Below the pieces are notes generated by a model. It was not told the DNA's origin, made no database searches, and saw nothing but the letters and a program-made list of their open reading frames with translations. 64,000 nt of DNA from Owenia fusiformis (Eukaryota > Annelida > Polychaeta > Sabellida > Oweniidae), in NCBI GenBank assembly GCA_903813345.2, contig CAIIXF020000002.1:30004926-30068925 (forward strand), read 5' to 3'. This document shows positions 11,083 to 23,600 of this stretch, in pieces. Positions within the stretch are counted from its first letter, which is position 1. The number at the start of each line of letters is the position of its first letter. The position numbers and the translations under genes were made by a program.

Positions 11083-11427
11083 ATGAATGACAGTAAAGAA
11101 TCGATGTTAATGAATTTTGATGCATCTCAAAAACGTCTATTAGCCACTTTATATATTCCATCAGACTTTCAAAAGGGAATATTTCACAGTTCAGCAAGTA
11201 TGAGTTCTGGAGAAAATGAGGAAATCACTTATTCTTTAATTAACTTATTAACTTTCCAAGAACTGGCACGAGTAAGAAGCAAGTTGTTTATAAATCGTAT
11301 ATGCCACAAGCTATTCAGTACGCGGGCAATCGGTGTATGGAATGCCGAATTTAGTTCAATTCGGGATGTTCTAATTGGATTACAAGAAAGATACCTGATG
11401 TCTGATATATTTATAAATTTTCAATAA
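11083..11427 (+). CDS. Hypothetical small ORF, 114 residues
   Basis: Not recognised. ATG at 11083 in GATAATGAATG, stop at 11425, with AATAAA overlapping the stop region (11425-11430). The composition is protein-like (charged, with aromatic and hydrophobic blocks such as ITYSLINLLTFQELARVRSK), without low-complexity or repeat character. There is no signal peptide, membrane segment or known motif. It could be a single-exon gene, the last exon of one, or a chance frame in AT-rich DNA; no splice acceptor was convincing. Confidence 0.25.
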   Translation: MNDSKESMLMNFDASQKRLLATLYIPSDFQKGIFHSSASMSSGENEEITYSLINLLTFQELARVRSKLFINRICHKLFSTRAIGVWNAEFSSIRDVLIGLQERYLMSDIFINFQ

Positions 11428-12464
11428 ATCACGGTGATTTGTGATATCGAAGCCATAGCAACGGACTGCGACTTTTAATTTTCTACCGCAATCCAGCGTC
11501 AAAATGGTGAACAACTGGTTATGCTCTCCACTTACTATGTCAAGGGATTTTATTTGGTCAATGTTCAATTCGTTTTATAATTACGATACATAATGATATC
11601 AATAATAAGATGTTTGGTTGATGTTTTTATTGTTTTAATTCGAATGTTTAAATTATGTACTTTAAATATGTAATTGTCGCACTTGGACCTCAGGACCCAT
11701 GTGCTACTGCTGTAAAAGTGTGTGCAAATAAATAAGTCCAGAAAATTGACAAGTCAAATTAATCTGCATGTTAAATAGCTTCCTTTCGGTGACGAAGAGA
11801 TTACTTTGATCCATTTAGGTCATATGTTGAATGGAAATTGACCAGTAGTCAAAATTTGGTTAAAACAATGGCAAAGAATTTTGATTTTCACTTTTAAAGC
11901 TGCTTGTGTAATTTGACTTTGTATGCATTTGAATATGGACAAAAAGTTGTCTCCTCGTCACCGAAATGATATTATTTCTAACATGTACAATATCAGGATT
12001 TGACATTTTTATCAATAGACGGGTCGAAAATCGCCGCTGTTATTTCTTCATATATAATGATATTTATAATATAGTATAATGTTACTCCACTGACTTATCG
12101 ACTGACGCTTTATTCGTACTCGATAAGCATGATCGAGCCACGTGTCAGTTGTTCAAGGTCATGCAGGTTGTAGAATCAGAAGTAGTTACAAATGAAGTAT
12201 TTTCTTTCGTTTTGCTTAAGATTCCACTTGATTGTTTATATCACAGCTGCTGATTGTCACATTTTTTGGTTTGAACAAATTTTCAGAAAAAAACATATTA
12301 AAATAGCCAGATATTTTTCAAACAGGAGCTACCATTTAGAATCCTAGGTTCAAAGTATAGCCGTGATAGCACCTCTATTTATATATTTGTCAAACGACAG
12401 GAAAATACTATTTAGAATAAATGCATGCTTCCTATTTGGGAACAAATATATCAATATATAAGCA
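11428..12464. other. Stretch without a recognised gene
   Basis: AT-rich intergenic DNA. Nothing was found except short chance frames. Confidence 0.5.
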
Positions 12465-12640
12465 GTAAAACCTGTTGAAGTGAAACACCTTTGGTACCTC
12501 TAAAATGTTCCACTTGTGAGGTGTTCCACTTACGGAGGTTTGTCTAACATTAACTCAATTGGTCTTGGGACCCTGAAAAGTTTTCCACTTACAGAGTTGC
12601 TCCCCTTCTAGAGGTGTTCCACTTGACATGTTTCATTATA
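12465..12640. repeat. GTAAAACCTG / ttccactt dispersed repeat
   Basis: Starts 'gtaaaacctgttgaagtgaaacacct' and contains four 'ttccactt' blocks with intervening 'gaggtgttccactt'. It is related to the sequences at 1455-1705 and 3036-3219. Confidence 0.45.
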
Positions 12641-12763
12641 TCATAATGTAAATATTTTATATACATATGCACAGTTCTTCTTATTGCAATTATGGTTGTT
12701 GTCTGAGTGGCCATTTTGAATGGAAGTTTGTCAATATGACATTTTGATTTTATTTTTACAATA

Positions 12764-13042
12764 TGAAGATATGGGAAAAGAATGGGGCCAAACATTACAA
12801 TTAGCAAAGGCAGGTATCCTCTGTATAAGAAAAGCTTAAACACATTTGGACGTGATCGCAAATCTTTATTACGTACGGACAACCTAGCCTTTATCATTTT
12901 AACTATCACACGAAGAAGATGAGAAAGGAATGGGGTCAAACATAAGCAAGTTGAAGGTATCCTTTGCATAAGTTAAACCTAAAATATTTGGGCGTGATCG
13001 CAAATCTCTTTTCAGTGCGTACGGTACAACCTAACCTAGTTC
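12764..13042. repeat. Two-copy tandem duplication, ~140 bp
   Basis: 12764-12893 and 12905-13042 share 'gaatggggycaaacat', 'ggtatcctytgyataag' and 'gcgtgatcgcaaatct' in the same order (the first copy reads ggacgtgatcg). The copies are clearly diverged. The minus-strand 126-residue frame here is an artefact of the repeat. Confidence 0.7.
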
Positions 13043-13699
13043 TGGTGGTTTTAGTGGTTATGGAATAAAGCACTAGAAAACAGGAAGATTTGATTGAAAT
13101 TGGTTTGCGTTCGTTGTTTCCAGGTAGTTTATTTTACTTACCAGAATCGCTGATTTGATGAACTAGTACATCATCAAGGGGTGGTCTCATAGTAACTCCC
13201 GGTAGTAACTACATGTTTATCAAGGCTATCGGGGCTTTTAAGTTAAATATTTAGTTTGATATTTTTACTTCGAAAATTGTGTAAAACGTAAATTGAGTTC
13301 ACTTTTCAGGAGCGGGACCGGGATGGATACAGCGTGTATCCCGGACCTTGGCGATAGATCCTAGATACACTATTCCCGCCCAACCTAAGTAGGTATGGGA
13401 TTCAATATAAAATATTATCGTATGATCTGTAAGATGAAGCCCTCTGATTGGTCAGTTCTTGTGCTGTACCAATCTCTGTACCAATCTCTTGATATTCTGT
13501 ATTGGCACTCGACTTCGTCTCGCACCAATACAGAATTTCTCGAGCAAAGTATATCCTGTATTGCACTTCAAATCATTCAATAACTTATAAGGTATGTGCT
13601 CCATTACCCTGTGCCGACAAGAGACTTGTGCAAAAGGATGCGGATTGCGGATGAAGCTCCTTTGCAAATGAGCAATATCAAACTAATGGAAATGATCTC

Positions 13700-13870
13700 C
13701 CTGGGTATTATTGCGGAATACTGCCCCGCTCTCAATTCACTTTTCCAGGGACATAATTACAATTATTTCGGCAAAGTAAACAGTTCAAACTGGAGAACTA
13801 ATCCACAGAGGATCATAATTCTACACGTTCACGTACAAGTTTTTTAAACGTGTATCTTGACCTCCCTATT
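13700..13870. repeat. Dispersed repeat shared with the 30.3- and 34.2-kb regions
   Basis: 'ctgccccgctctcaattcactt', 'gaggatcataattctaca' and 'cgtgtatcttgacctccct' correspond in order to 30315-30480 and 34220-34390. All three are diverged copies of one non-coding sequence. The rest of 13043-14560 shows only a short palindrome at 13320-13380 ('gggatggatacagcgtgtatccc'-type) and no gene. Confidence 0.6.
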
Positions 13871-14655
13871 ATCCCGCGTAATACGTATATCATCAACTCA
13901 TCAACCCATTAGGTTGTGGTAACTATAGGATGAAAAACACATTATAATTCCATTATCACACCCGTCTGTGTAAACACCTAAAATTCAGCCAAAGGAAACA
14001 GATTGGACTTCAATACACAATTGCAAGTACGAGAAAAACCAATATAAGTGAAATCCTCGAGGTACCTAATACCAAAGATAAGATACAATAACTCGGTAAT
14101 TAAATTGATATTGTCTTGAATGTTCATATCTTATCAGATTTTTTATTTCAATTTTTCATACATATAATCATAAACAAGACTTGGCCACTTCAGTCATACT
14201 GACAAGGAGTTCCTATATTGGTGCAACGTTCAGGTGCAACTTTTGGTGCAACCCCCTAAGGACCTACTCTCTAAGCCAATAACTTGAAGTGGTTTAGTCA
14301 CGTGACAGTGACGGAGAGATAAGTAAAGAATTTGGCAAGTATTTCTGATCGTGAAAACTCAGATGAGACTCAGAATAAACATAGCGAGCAGAGAGAATAG
14401 CTGAATATATTTGTTGAGCGCAAACTGCAGTAGTTTACTTTTCCGAAAATAGATTCTAAGCTGACCTGCAAATCGGGTAATATTTGGTAGTTAAAACAAT
14501 ATATACACAAGAAGTTATAAAATTACTGAAGAACAATCAAAGAGTAGCATACACTTATTGTTGTATCATTGGACATCGTAGCTGAAGTGTCTAAAAAAGT
14601 CACTGTGGCTGTTGAGAAACCTATAAGTCCACGTAGTGGAGGACAACGTTTAGAG

Positions 14656-17600
14656 ATGGTGAAGGAGAAACTCCCGTCCGTTAACATGATGAATACCAAC
14701 CTCAAGGTTGTGGTGCTTGGCAGTGAAAATGTTGGAAAAACAGGTAAATTGATTTGATAATTTCTCAAAAAATCTCACCTTGTAATTTAATAGTTATATA
14801 ATGTTGAACATGATTTTGAATAACATTGATAAAACAAAGCTATAAGTGGAGTAAAACTGCATTATGTCGACATCATCTAAAAGTTATGGTGAGACTATAT
14901 GTATAATATATCGTTTATCCAATTATTCCCGGATCCAGTTAGCTTTGTGCATTCTAAACCCGGATTCTATATATGTTTATTCTTTGTTTAATATTAGATA
15001 TGATATACGTGACTTACGTGAATTAGGCAAAGCCCTAAATTGAACATTACTAGTGTTTCAGCGAAACCATATTCAATTTTTCAAAATGAAATTAACATTC
15101 AATTTTTGTTCAATCATCATATTGCTTTATTTCGCCATAAACTAAAATCGAAAGTGGTCTGTAAAATGAATCATTAATCAGCTTTAAACACTGTAGACAT
15201 GTTTGTTGTTTTGATTGTATATTTGATATTAATATATGACTATAAGAATGTCCGTGTTATCTCTAACACCTGATACGATGCTACCTGGGTTCTAAATATA
15301 TTCATTGATAAAACATCGGAATGCCTGTCTCGTGAGTGACGGCTAATTTGTCGCATTTTTCGATTTCAAAACAGCATTATGACCTTAAGGGGTGGATTCA
15401 ATAAATCTTTCAAATTCCTGAGGTATCTTAATGAATTAATTTTATTATGAGTTTGATTCATACTTCTTGTACATCCGTGGTCAGTCTGCCCATACATCAA
15501 TAAACGATCATTGGAAAGATTATACTTATGCTGACAACATAAAACCGAATCCTTTGTTTTCGTTTTAGTGAGGTTTTGTATAACAACAAATCCTTGAAAA
15601 TCATATAAACAAAAAATTATTGAAATGTTACTCTGTATTCCAGCTTTGTCAGTGAGATATTTGACCAAGCGTTTCATTGGAGAATACCAGTCTGATACAG
15701 GTAAGGCATTCTTGCTTGTTTGTTTGTTTATTTGTTTGTTTGTTTGTTCATTTATTCCTGAAATAAAGAATTATCAATGGATTTAAATGGGTTTAAATGT
15801 ACTAAAAGAAGTTAGTAGATTAATACGTTATGAAATGGGGTGAACAAAGCTGGTTGCTTACGAACGAAAAGAAAACAATAGTCGAGGTGTACCCCTGTTC
15901 ACATTTCAGAACATTCATCATGGTAAACCCATATACAATCCCTTTCTGTGAATTATAATCTCTAACTAGTCATTTAAGAATGAAATATAAATGTAAACAT
16001 ATACAAATTAGCCCATAGTGTCGATTTATCAATAAATCATGACATTTACATTGAAAGGCATTTCTTGAGAGACCTCAAAAAGTAAATAATGATATCAAGC
16101 AAGTTTTATTTGCACAGTCTCCCACCTTGTAAACTTCCAAGAACCAATGATTGGACAAGGAAACTAAATTCAAATTGCTTCTTATTGCAGGAACCTATCT
16201 TGATATCCAGTGAATTAGATTGAGTACATGTTAATTAAATGATGAAAGCGTAGATTAATCTGAATCCATTGACCAATCTAATAATATTATGTGTAACACT
16301 CGAGATATTGAAACATCTTAGGATCGTGGTATCATTCTGAGAACGATATCGTAAACAGTAAACAAAATCAGCTAGATTGACACTGGGACGTCTTGTGTTA
16401 TAATTGCATCGCATATGTTATTACACCTGAAGTTAGTTATGTAATGTTATAATAAGATATACCTTTGATCAATGCCCTTGCATCTTTTCTGTCAAGCTAA
16501 TAATAGGCAAAATGCAATAATGCATAAATTACACAAGCTATCAAATGTTAACGGAACAATAGTCATTCTGCAAATCGTGGTTCTGGTCAAATGGTCTTGG
16601 AGTTATAAGAAGCAATTTTGCGTTTGATCCAAACATTGCTACAAGGGAACAATCATAATGAATACAAAAGTTCTTATCAATCATTCTGCACCTGAGTAAA
16701 TTAAAGAGTGAAGATATTGAACCAGATACCCAGTAATCACGATGTACGTCGTTACTTTGAACTAACTAAAAAGAGCTTAATTTAATATGCTGCCTGGCAT
16801 AAAAGAACACTTCCGAGTCAGAGAAATGTTAAAATAGTTTGATTTTGCCTCTAAAAAGAGCTTCATTTAATATGCTGCCTGGCATAAAAGTACACTTCCG
16901 AGTCAGAGTAATGTTAAAATAGTTTGATTTTGCCTCTAAAAAGAGCTTCATTTAATATGCTGTCTGGCATAAAAGTACATTCCAGAGTTAGAGTAGTGTT
17001 AAAATAGTTTGATTTTGCCTCTAAAAAGAACTTCATTTAATATGCTGTCTGGCATAAAAGTACATTCCCAAGTCAAAGAAGTGTTAATACGTTGCTGTGT
17101 AACCCTGGTATGTAACTAATGCATTTGTACCAATCGTTTAGAGTCAACAAAAATATTGTGTATCACGAGAAATTAAACATTTATGATCCAAAACAAAAAG
17201 CAGACGGATTTTTGTTTATGGGTTATGGATGAGGAATGACGAACATAAGTCTCCTAATATTATAATGTAACAGGTCTAGTGTTCTACATAAGGAAAAAAA
17301 ACCTCTGATATAAGCTACACAAGACATTAAACACTTCAATTTTTCCGCTTGGAATTTTTAATTGCAACACCATTGAATTTGATTAGGTTTTCTCACCACC
17401 GATTTAAAAAAAAGAATGAAGAGATCATGGGACCCCATATATATATTTTCTAATAATTGGTTTGTATTGTCTTCCAGATTCCTTGTATAACGCAAGCATA
17501 GAGTTAGATGACAGTCCAATCCAGCTCCAATTGCTAGACTGTACAGAGGTAAGAAACAGATTCTGTCATATTTTACTTATGTTGCCCATTGTGCATTCTT

Positions 17601-20600
17601 TAATTGTGTTTGTTTGTTTGTTTGTTTTGTCAGTTTCCTTGTTTGAAATTGGCCTTTCCTTATTGCTACACTATGTAGAGTATTAATAGCTATTGAGAAA
17701 CTATTTTTAGTTTTCACTAGCTTAGAATTTTATCAACTACATTTAACTAATTATGGTTATATTGGTGACATTCTAAGCAATAATGTTTATCTAACCCCTT
17801 GAAATCTTGAGTATGTCATGTCGATCTCTAAAACAGTCAGGAGGTTCATTTACTCCCCTACAAAAATTTGCCAACACTGATTCGCAATTTAATAGCATGA
17901 AAAATCTGTTCATGGTTTTCTGTGTTTTTACGTTATATCAAAAATGACAAATAATTTGATTTCTATAAACATGTAGTCCCAGGGTCAAATGGGTGGACTC
18001 GCCGTTGTCAAATATTTGGCGAGAAGTGTATCTCTCACCACAGAAATGTAGACAAAACGACCATAAATAGCAGAAATGCCACTTGATTTCAATTTCGATG
18101 GTTTACAGGGAATCAATTTGAATTTAATTAAATAAAACAGACACAATGTACGTCATCATCTAAAAAATATTTTTATTGAATTTTTCCTCTCCGTCCCAGC
18201 TGAAAGCACTCGATTGCAGTTTATATAACCGTCTCTATTTTAGTAATGGAGCATTGTGACCGAATATTTTTAGAGTTTCTGCAAGTTCGTTCACTAAAAT
18301 ATCGAGGTACTCTCGGGCAAAGTACCAAGAGAAAAATAACATATTTACGGATCATTTACCTATTTCAAGTACTCAAACTATCCAGACATAACTTGTTCTT
18401 TGTTCAATTACTGATTACTGAAGTAAGTCACTGTCAAGATAACGTACATCTCTATTGATCTGAGTCTCACCTTATAAGTAGTATATATTATTTAGTAAAT
18501 ACAAAGAGGAAAATAAACATCTTTGCACATCCTTTTTACCTATTTCAAGTTCTCAACAAAACCGGGCACAACTTGTTGTCCAACAATTGCTTTTAGTAGT
18601 AGGTCAAGAAACTCTTGGCAATAAAATATAACTATTATCTCTACTCTCACCTCTATGAATTTACGAGTTTATTTGTTATTTTTTGTTTTAGCGTGTGTTC
18701 TATGTCTCGGGTATTCCTTTTGCATTTCATTCGGGGCATTGACATTCGTAAATACTAAAATAGATGTGTATTATTGTGTGCTTAGCTGTGGAGGCAATTT
18801 CGTTTAGAGGAATACCTGTATGGTATTTCAAGGCAAAGCAAACCTGTTTGCAATGATGGAAAGTTTCCAACATTTGTTTGCAAGAATTGCATCTGTTTTT
18901 GTTTTGTTCATTACCAAATGATTTCAAATCATGTAAGATTACTGGGGTATGATTTGTTTTGTGATAATTCACTCTTGTAGAAGTTTCGTTCGACCATGAT
19001 ACAAACACAACTTGCAGTTGTCGAAAAAGTTGTTTTAAATCAATGTCTGCGCATGCGCTTATTATTGAATATCGTGTTATAACCTACTCCTTCTGGAGAA
19101 ATTTTCATTTTTTGGGAGACCGGCCGCACAAAATTGAGTACATATGTCCCTTGCTTTCGAGGGTTCTAACTCCAAAGAATTGGAACACGTGTACTGAAAA
19201 TGTTGGTGAAATCTGTCAATCAAAGTTGTTTTTCAACATATTGCAAGCGGATATAAGAGGTTCCATTTTTTGATTCAAGGTCATATAAACATTTTGACAT
19301 TCGTATTACCTGGTCGAGTATAAATTTACTATTAGAGTAGTGCCAGCTGTCATTGTATCAGGTGTCAACTCAACTAGTTTCCATGGAAATGAATCATTTT
19401 CTCGCAAATTCTCCAAATAAAGACTTAGGTTACATCAGCGTAATTGTTGCGTCACGTGGCATTGAAATAACAATCAAACAATAATAAAACAACAAATAAG
19501 CAAACTTTACAGACACAAAATTGTATTTATTTTCGTAGTAAGGCGGAAAAAACTCTCAATTTGGTCTTTAGTCTGCCAAAATTCTACAGAAACCTATTTT
19601 TAGATTTTTATAACTGTGAAACCTTTGTCCTATTAGCAGTATAATAATCCTTCTTGGCTTCAATTTTGCCCCACCAATTAGTGAATTAAATCGAATGTTG
19701 TTTTGGTGATGTTGTAAACTCACACCGGAATAGCCTGACTACGGTAAAGTCAGATACCGTTGTCACAAATGGCGGACATAACTGTCGCTTCAACTGTTTA
19801 ATCACTTGGTCCTCATTTCATGGGATTTTATCGTCGTTAATTCTGTGCATGCATTAAGCTCTTGTGATAATGTATCATATGAAATCCCATTTTCGATCAA
19901 ATTGGGTCGTGAATCGCCACAGTATAGCCTCTTCGATATCGTCAATGACAACGGAATCTGAATTTGAGTAATTTAAAAAGACAACGGCATATGGTAATTA
20001 CAGTGTTTGTTGTCCCGTATCTCATTTTGATCGGTTAGATTAAAGACTTTATTTCGATGGCAGAACATTATAAACTGTACAATGAGTATTAAGACACTTT
20101 GATTGATTGTTGTTCCAAAGGAATTTAGTCTAGGTGCTCTATTAAATATACAGTTCATGAAAATCTAATTGAAGCGACGGTTATGCCCGCCATTTGTGAC
20201 AACGGTATCTGACTTTACCGTAGTCAGGCTAATCCGGGGTGAAACTGAATATAATACAGAAAAACTGATACAAACATAAAGCTCATTACACTTACGCCCA
20301 TAACAAGCCTTGAGTGTGTCACAAAGGACAATGAACCTTCACTTTGTTTTCTATTCCTAGTATGTTTTTATGCAATAAACACGTTTTACGCAGTGCAAGA
20401 AGTCTTCGATTGTTTATAAAGAAATAGACAGATTGGTAGAAAAAATCCTCACTGGCACCAACACCTTTCAACATTGAGCTATAATAGCGATATCACAATG
20501 AAGCCCTTCCAAAACAAACAACAAATCTGCCAGTTGACATCCTAAAATCACTCGGGGTAATTGTGAACTAGAAATGCAGATTAATCTACTCTTATTATCT

Positions 20601-23600
20601 AATTGAAAAAGTGCTGTTTTTCTCATTTTTCGATATGAATGATGTGTCTAAAGTATAAAAGTCCACGGACAGTTAGTCCATTTTGAAGAGATATGGCTCA
20701 TCCGGCGCCTACATATTCAGGATCATTGGCTACAAACCGAACATTTGTTATCAGAGACATAAACACTAGAGAAGTTAATCGTTTATTAATTATAAACAAT
20801 TATGTTTTGTTCGTATTTTCTCTGCATCAACCATAACTTGACAATACGAACGTTTCCACTTTTGATTTTTAATCGAAATATGTTTTATAAACATGTTTAC
20901 AAAATAACAAAGGTTGGTAAATAACGAAGGAATACTATTCCGATGTTTTCCTTTTCGGAAACAATCATATTTACAGCAATAGTCGTAAATGTCACACTCA
21001 ACTTAAGTGTCTCACTCAGGTTAAGTGTCACACTCAACTTAAGTGTCTCACTCGGGTTAAGGACAAACCTTTATGAAGTGGTAGCTAAGAGGTGTTTACT
21101 TCTACTGTAATGCAATTGTTGACAAAATTAACAGAGCACCTTCAACTTTTATTCTACAATTTTGATAAACGAGCTACTTGACGTGTCATTCCTTTAACAA
21201 TTATATTCCATATACAGCGATCACGCTCTGTACAGTACATGCTTCTGTTATGAGAATCCCCCCTACTCCCTCAACCAAAACCTTAACTTCAGATCCAACC
21301 CCTAAGTATTTCGTTTGACATCATATCTCTGTCTCGTTCTCTTTGAAAGCAAGAAAGGAGGGGGATGATAACATGATGGATTGATTCACGACAAAAATAT
21401 TGATTTCCATTGCTCGTGCCATTTGGGGGGGGGGCGTCCTTTATGGCAGACTCCGGACTCATACAAGTTCACATAGTCTTGCCAAAAGATTATTTATAAC
21501 CCTTCCTCACCTACCCCCCCCCCCCATGTACTTCACCTTCCCTTATGTTGACAAGGTGAAGTACATGGGGTTGGCACATAGTCCTGAAGCAAGACATAAG
21601 TTCTCTGATTCAATATATTATACCATGGGCAGGATAGTTTCTAAATAGCAGAAAAAACAATGAAATCTAGTGCTGCCATCTTTTATTCAGATTTTAATTT
21701 GGTCTAGAGATCCATTCACTTACATGCTAAAATCTTGGAAAACTGGCTTAATTTCAAATTCAAATATGCCATTTAAAAGAAGGTAACGGAAGACATTAGA
21801 GGTTTAATATGCAAATCTCTTAAAATCTCACAAAAAACGAGGTTTAGCGAGATTTCAAAAGGTATATGGAAACAATACTTTGTCGCCAAAAAGTAGGAAA
21901 GCTGTTTTTAAATTTTCATATTTTGTTTTATTTCATGTTTAGTTAGGACAAAATAAATAAATACCCTTTGCTACGGAGAAACTTTCTGCGCAATGAATGG
22001 TAGATTCTCTTGAAATACTCGAATAAGATATTCATCAAGATGTTTTGAAAAATCATACCATCATCATCGCAAAAATTGACAATTTTGTGTTAAATCTGCA
22101 CTAACTATGTGTCTGTTAGCCAGTCCATTATGGTCTAGTGGTTAGGATTCCTGGCTTTCACCCAGGCGGCCCGGGTTCGATTCCCGGTAATGGAACGCTT
22201 ATTTTTTATTTCTTGTTTTCTCTGTTATATCTGTAATATAAAGCCCATGATTAGTAAATCACTAACCTGCGTTTTAAAGTTGTGATGAGTTATCTGGCGA
22301 ACTTGAGTTTTGGCATTCATGGTATTTTACACTTATATTATGAACATATTTCACGTTTAGATTGCTATTCTTGGTTTGATCTTTTCCATTTTAAATCTGT
22401 CGATATAATGCAAACGAGTAAAAACAGATGCTATGGTTAAGCAACATTGCATTACCACAGTGATAAGAAAAATGAATGAGTGAATTACATACCAGACACA
22501 TATAATGTAAATTGGTCTTATCACAGTAAGGCAGTTTTTTGTCTCTCCCTGCCCTATTTATAATCCTGGATATCTATTCGCTACTTTGCAATGTCGTAAA
22601 ATGGATCAAATGTGCCCTATTTATAATTCAGGATATCTATTCGCCACTGGCAATGTCGTAAAAATGGATCAAATATAATTAGCAAATTGAAAAAGCCCAA
22701 AATAGAACAAAATGCACGTTAATCTTTTTTTTAAAAAACCTTTGTAAAAGATTGATTTCGCATCTCAAAAGAGGGCTTCTATGACTTAATGATTTCAGCT
22801 ATGATCAATACCGATACAAAGCCTTATGTTTCGGTCAAAACGTATTGTAATAGACATGTTAGAAGAATGTAGAAGACATTGTCTCTAAATTTTTGGGATT
22901 CTGCAAATTCCTTTTCGTATTAAGTTGGCACTAATTGCGGAAGCAAGTTGTAGATTTTTGAGGAGAGCCTCTTGAATTCTGCAGTTATCAATGAACGCGG
23001 ACATCTCGAAGTAACATATTTTGGTGCATGTTTTTGGTTTATTGTTGCGTTAAGGAAGTTAACTACATTCAAGCCACTGACCACTATGAACATTGCCCAT
23101 TTAAGCCCCAGTTTATAAATATTGTCATTAAAATTATTTTTGCTGGATTGCCGTTATTATAAGTGTTAGGTGTAGGCTGGATTTGAAGTACACTGCCGCC
23201 TTTAATAAAATTCCATAAGCAACCCTCTTCAAGATAACCCAGTGAAACTTTCTTCAAAACATATTTATCAAGCATAAACCCCTAAACATCGCCTGCCTAT
23301 CTTTTCTGTTGAAATGTTGAATCTTCGCGATCCTGTTCCCATCGAGAAACATATATATTCTGGAACTACTAGGTGTATAGGATTCATAGAAAAAACATTT
23401 TCAATTTGAAATATATGCCAATGGTGCACATTGTATCATCTGGTGATATCACCGGCGATGATTCAATGTAATTATTTAGGCTGTCTTCCAATTGTGATTA
23501 CGCACTCATTCGGCGCCAGATTTTCGGCTCCGGCCTTACATGCGTTATCGAACCTTCGGAATAAATGAAAGTCCACATGTTTTATGTACTGAGACGTGAC

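Noticed and set aside
12589-12969. 126-residue minus ORF
   Set aside because: Covers a two-copy tandem duplication; no family features and the frame is explained by repeat sequence.
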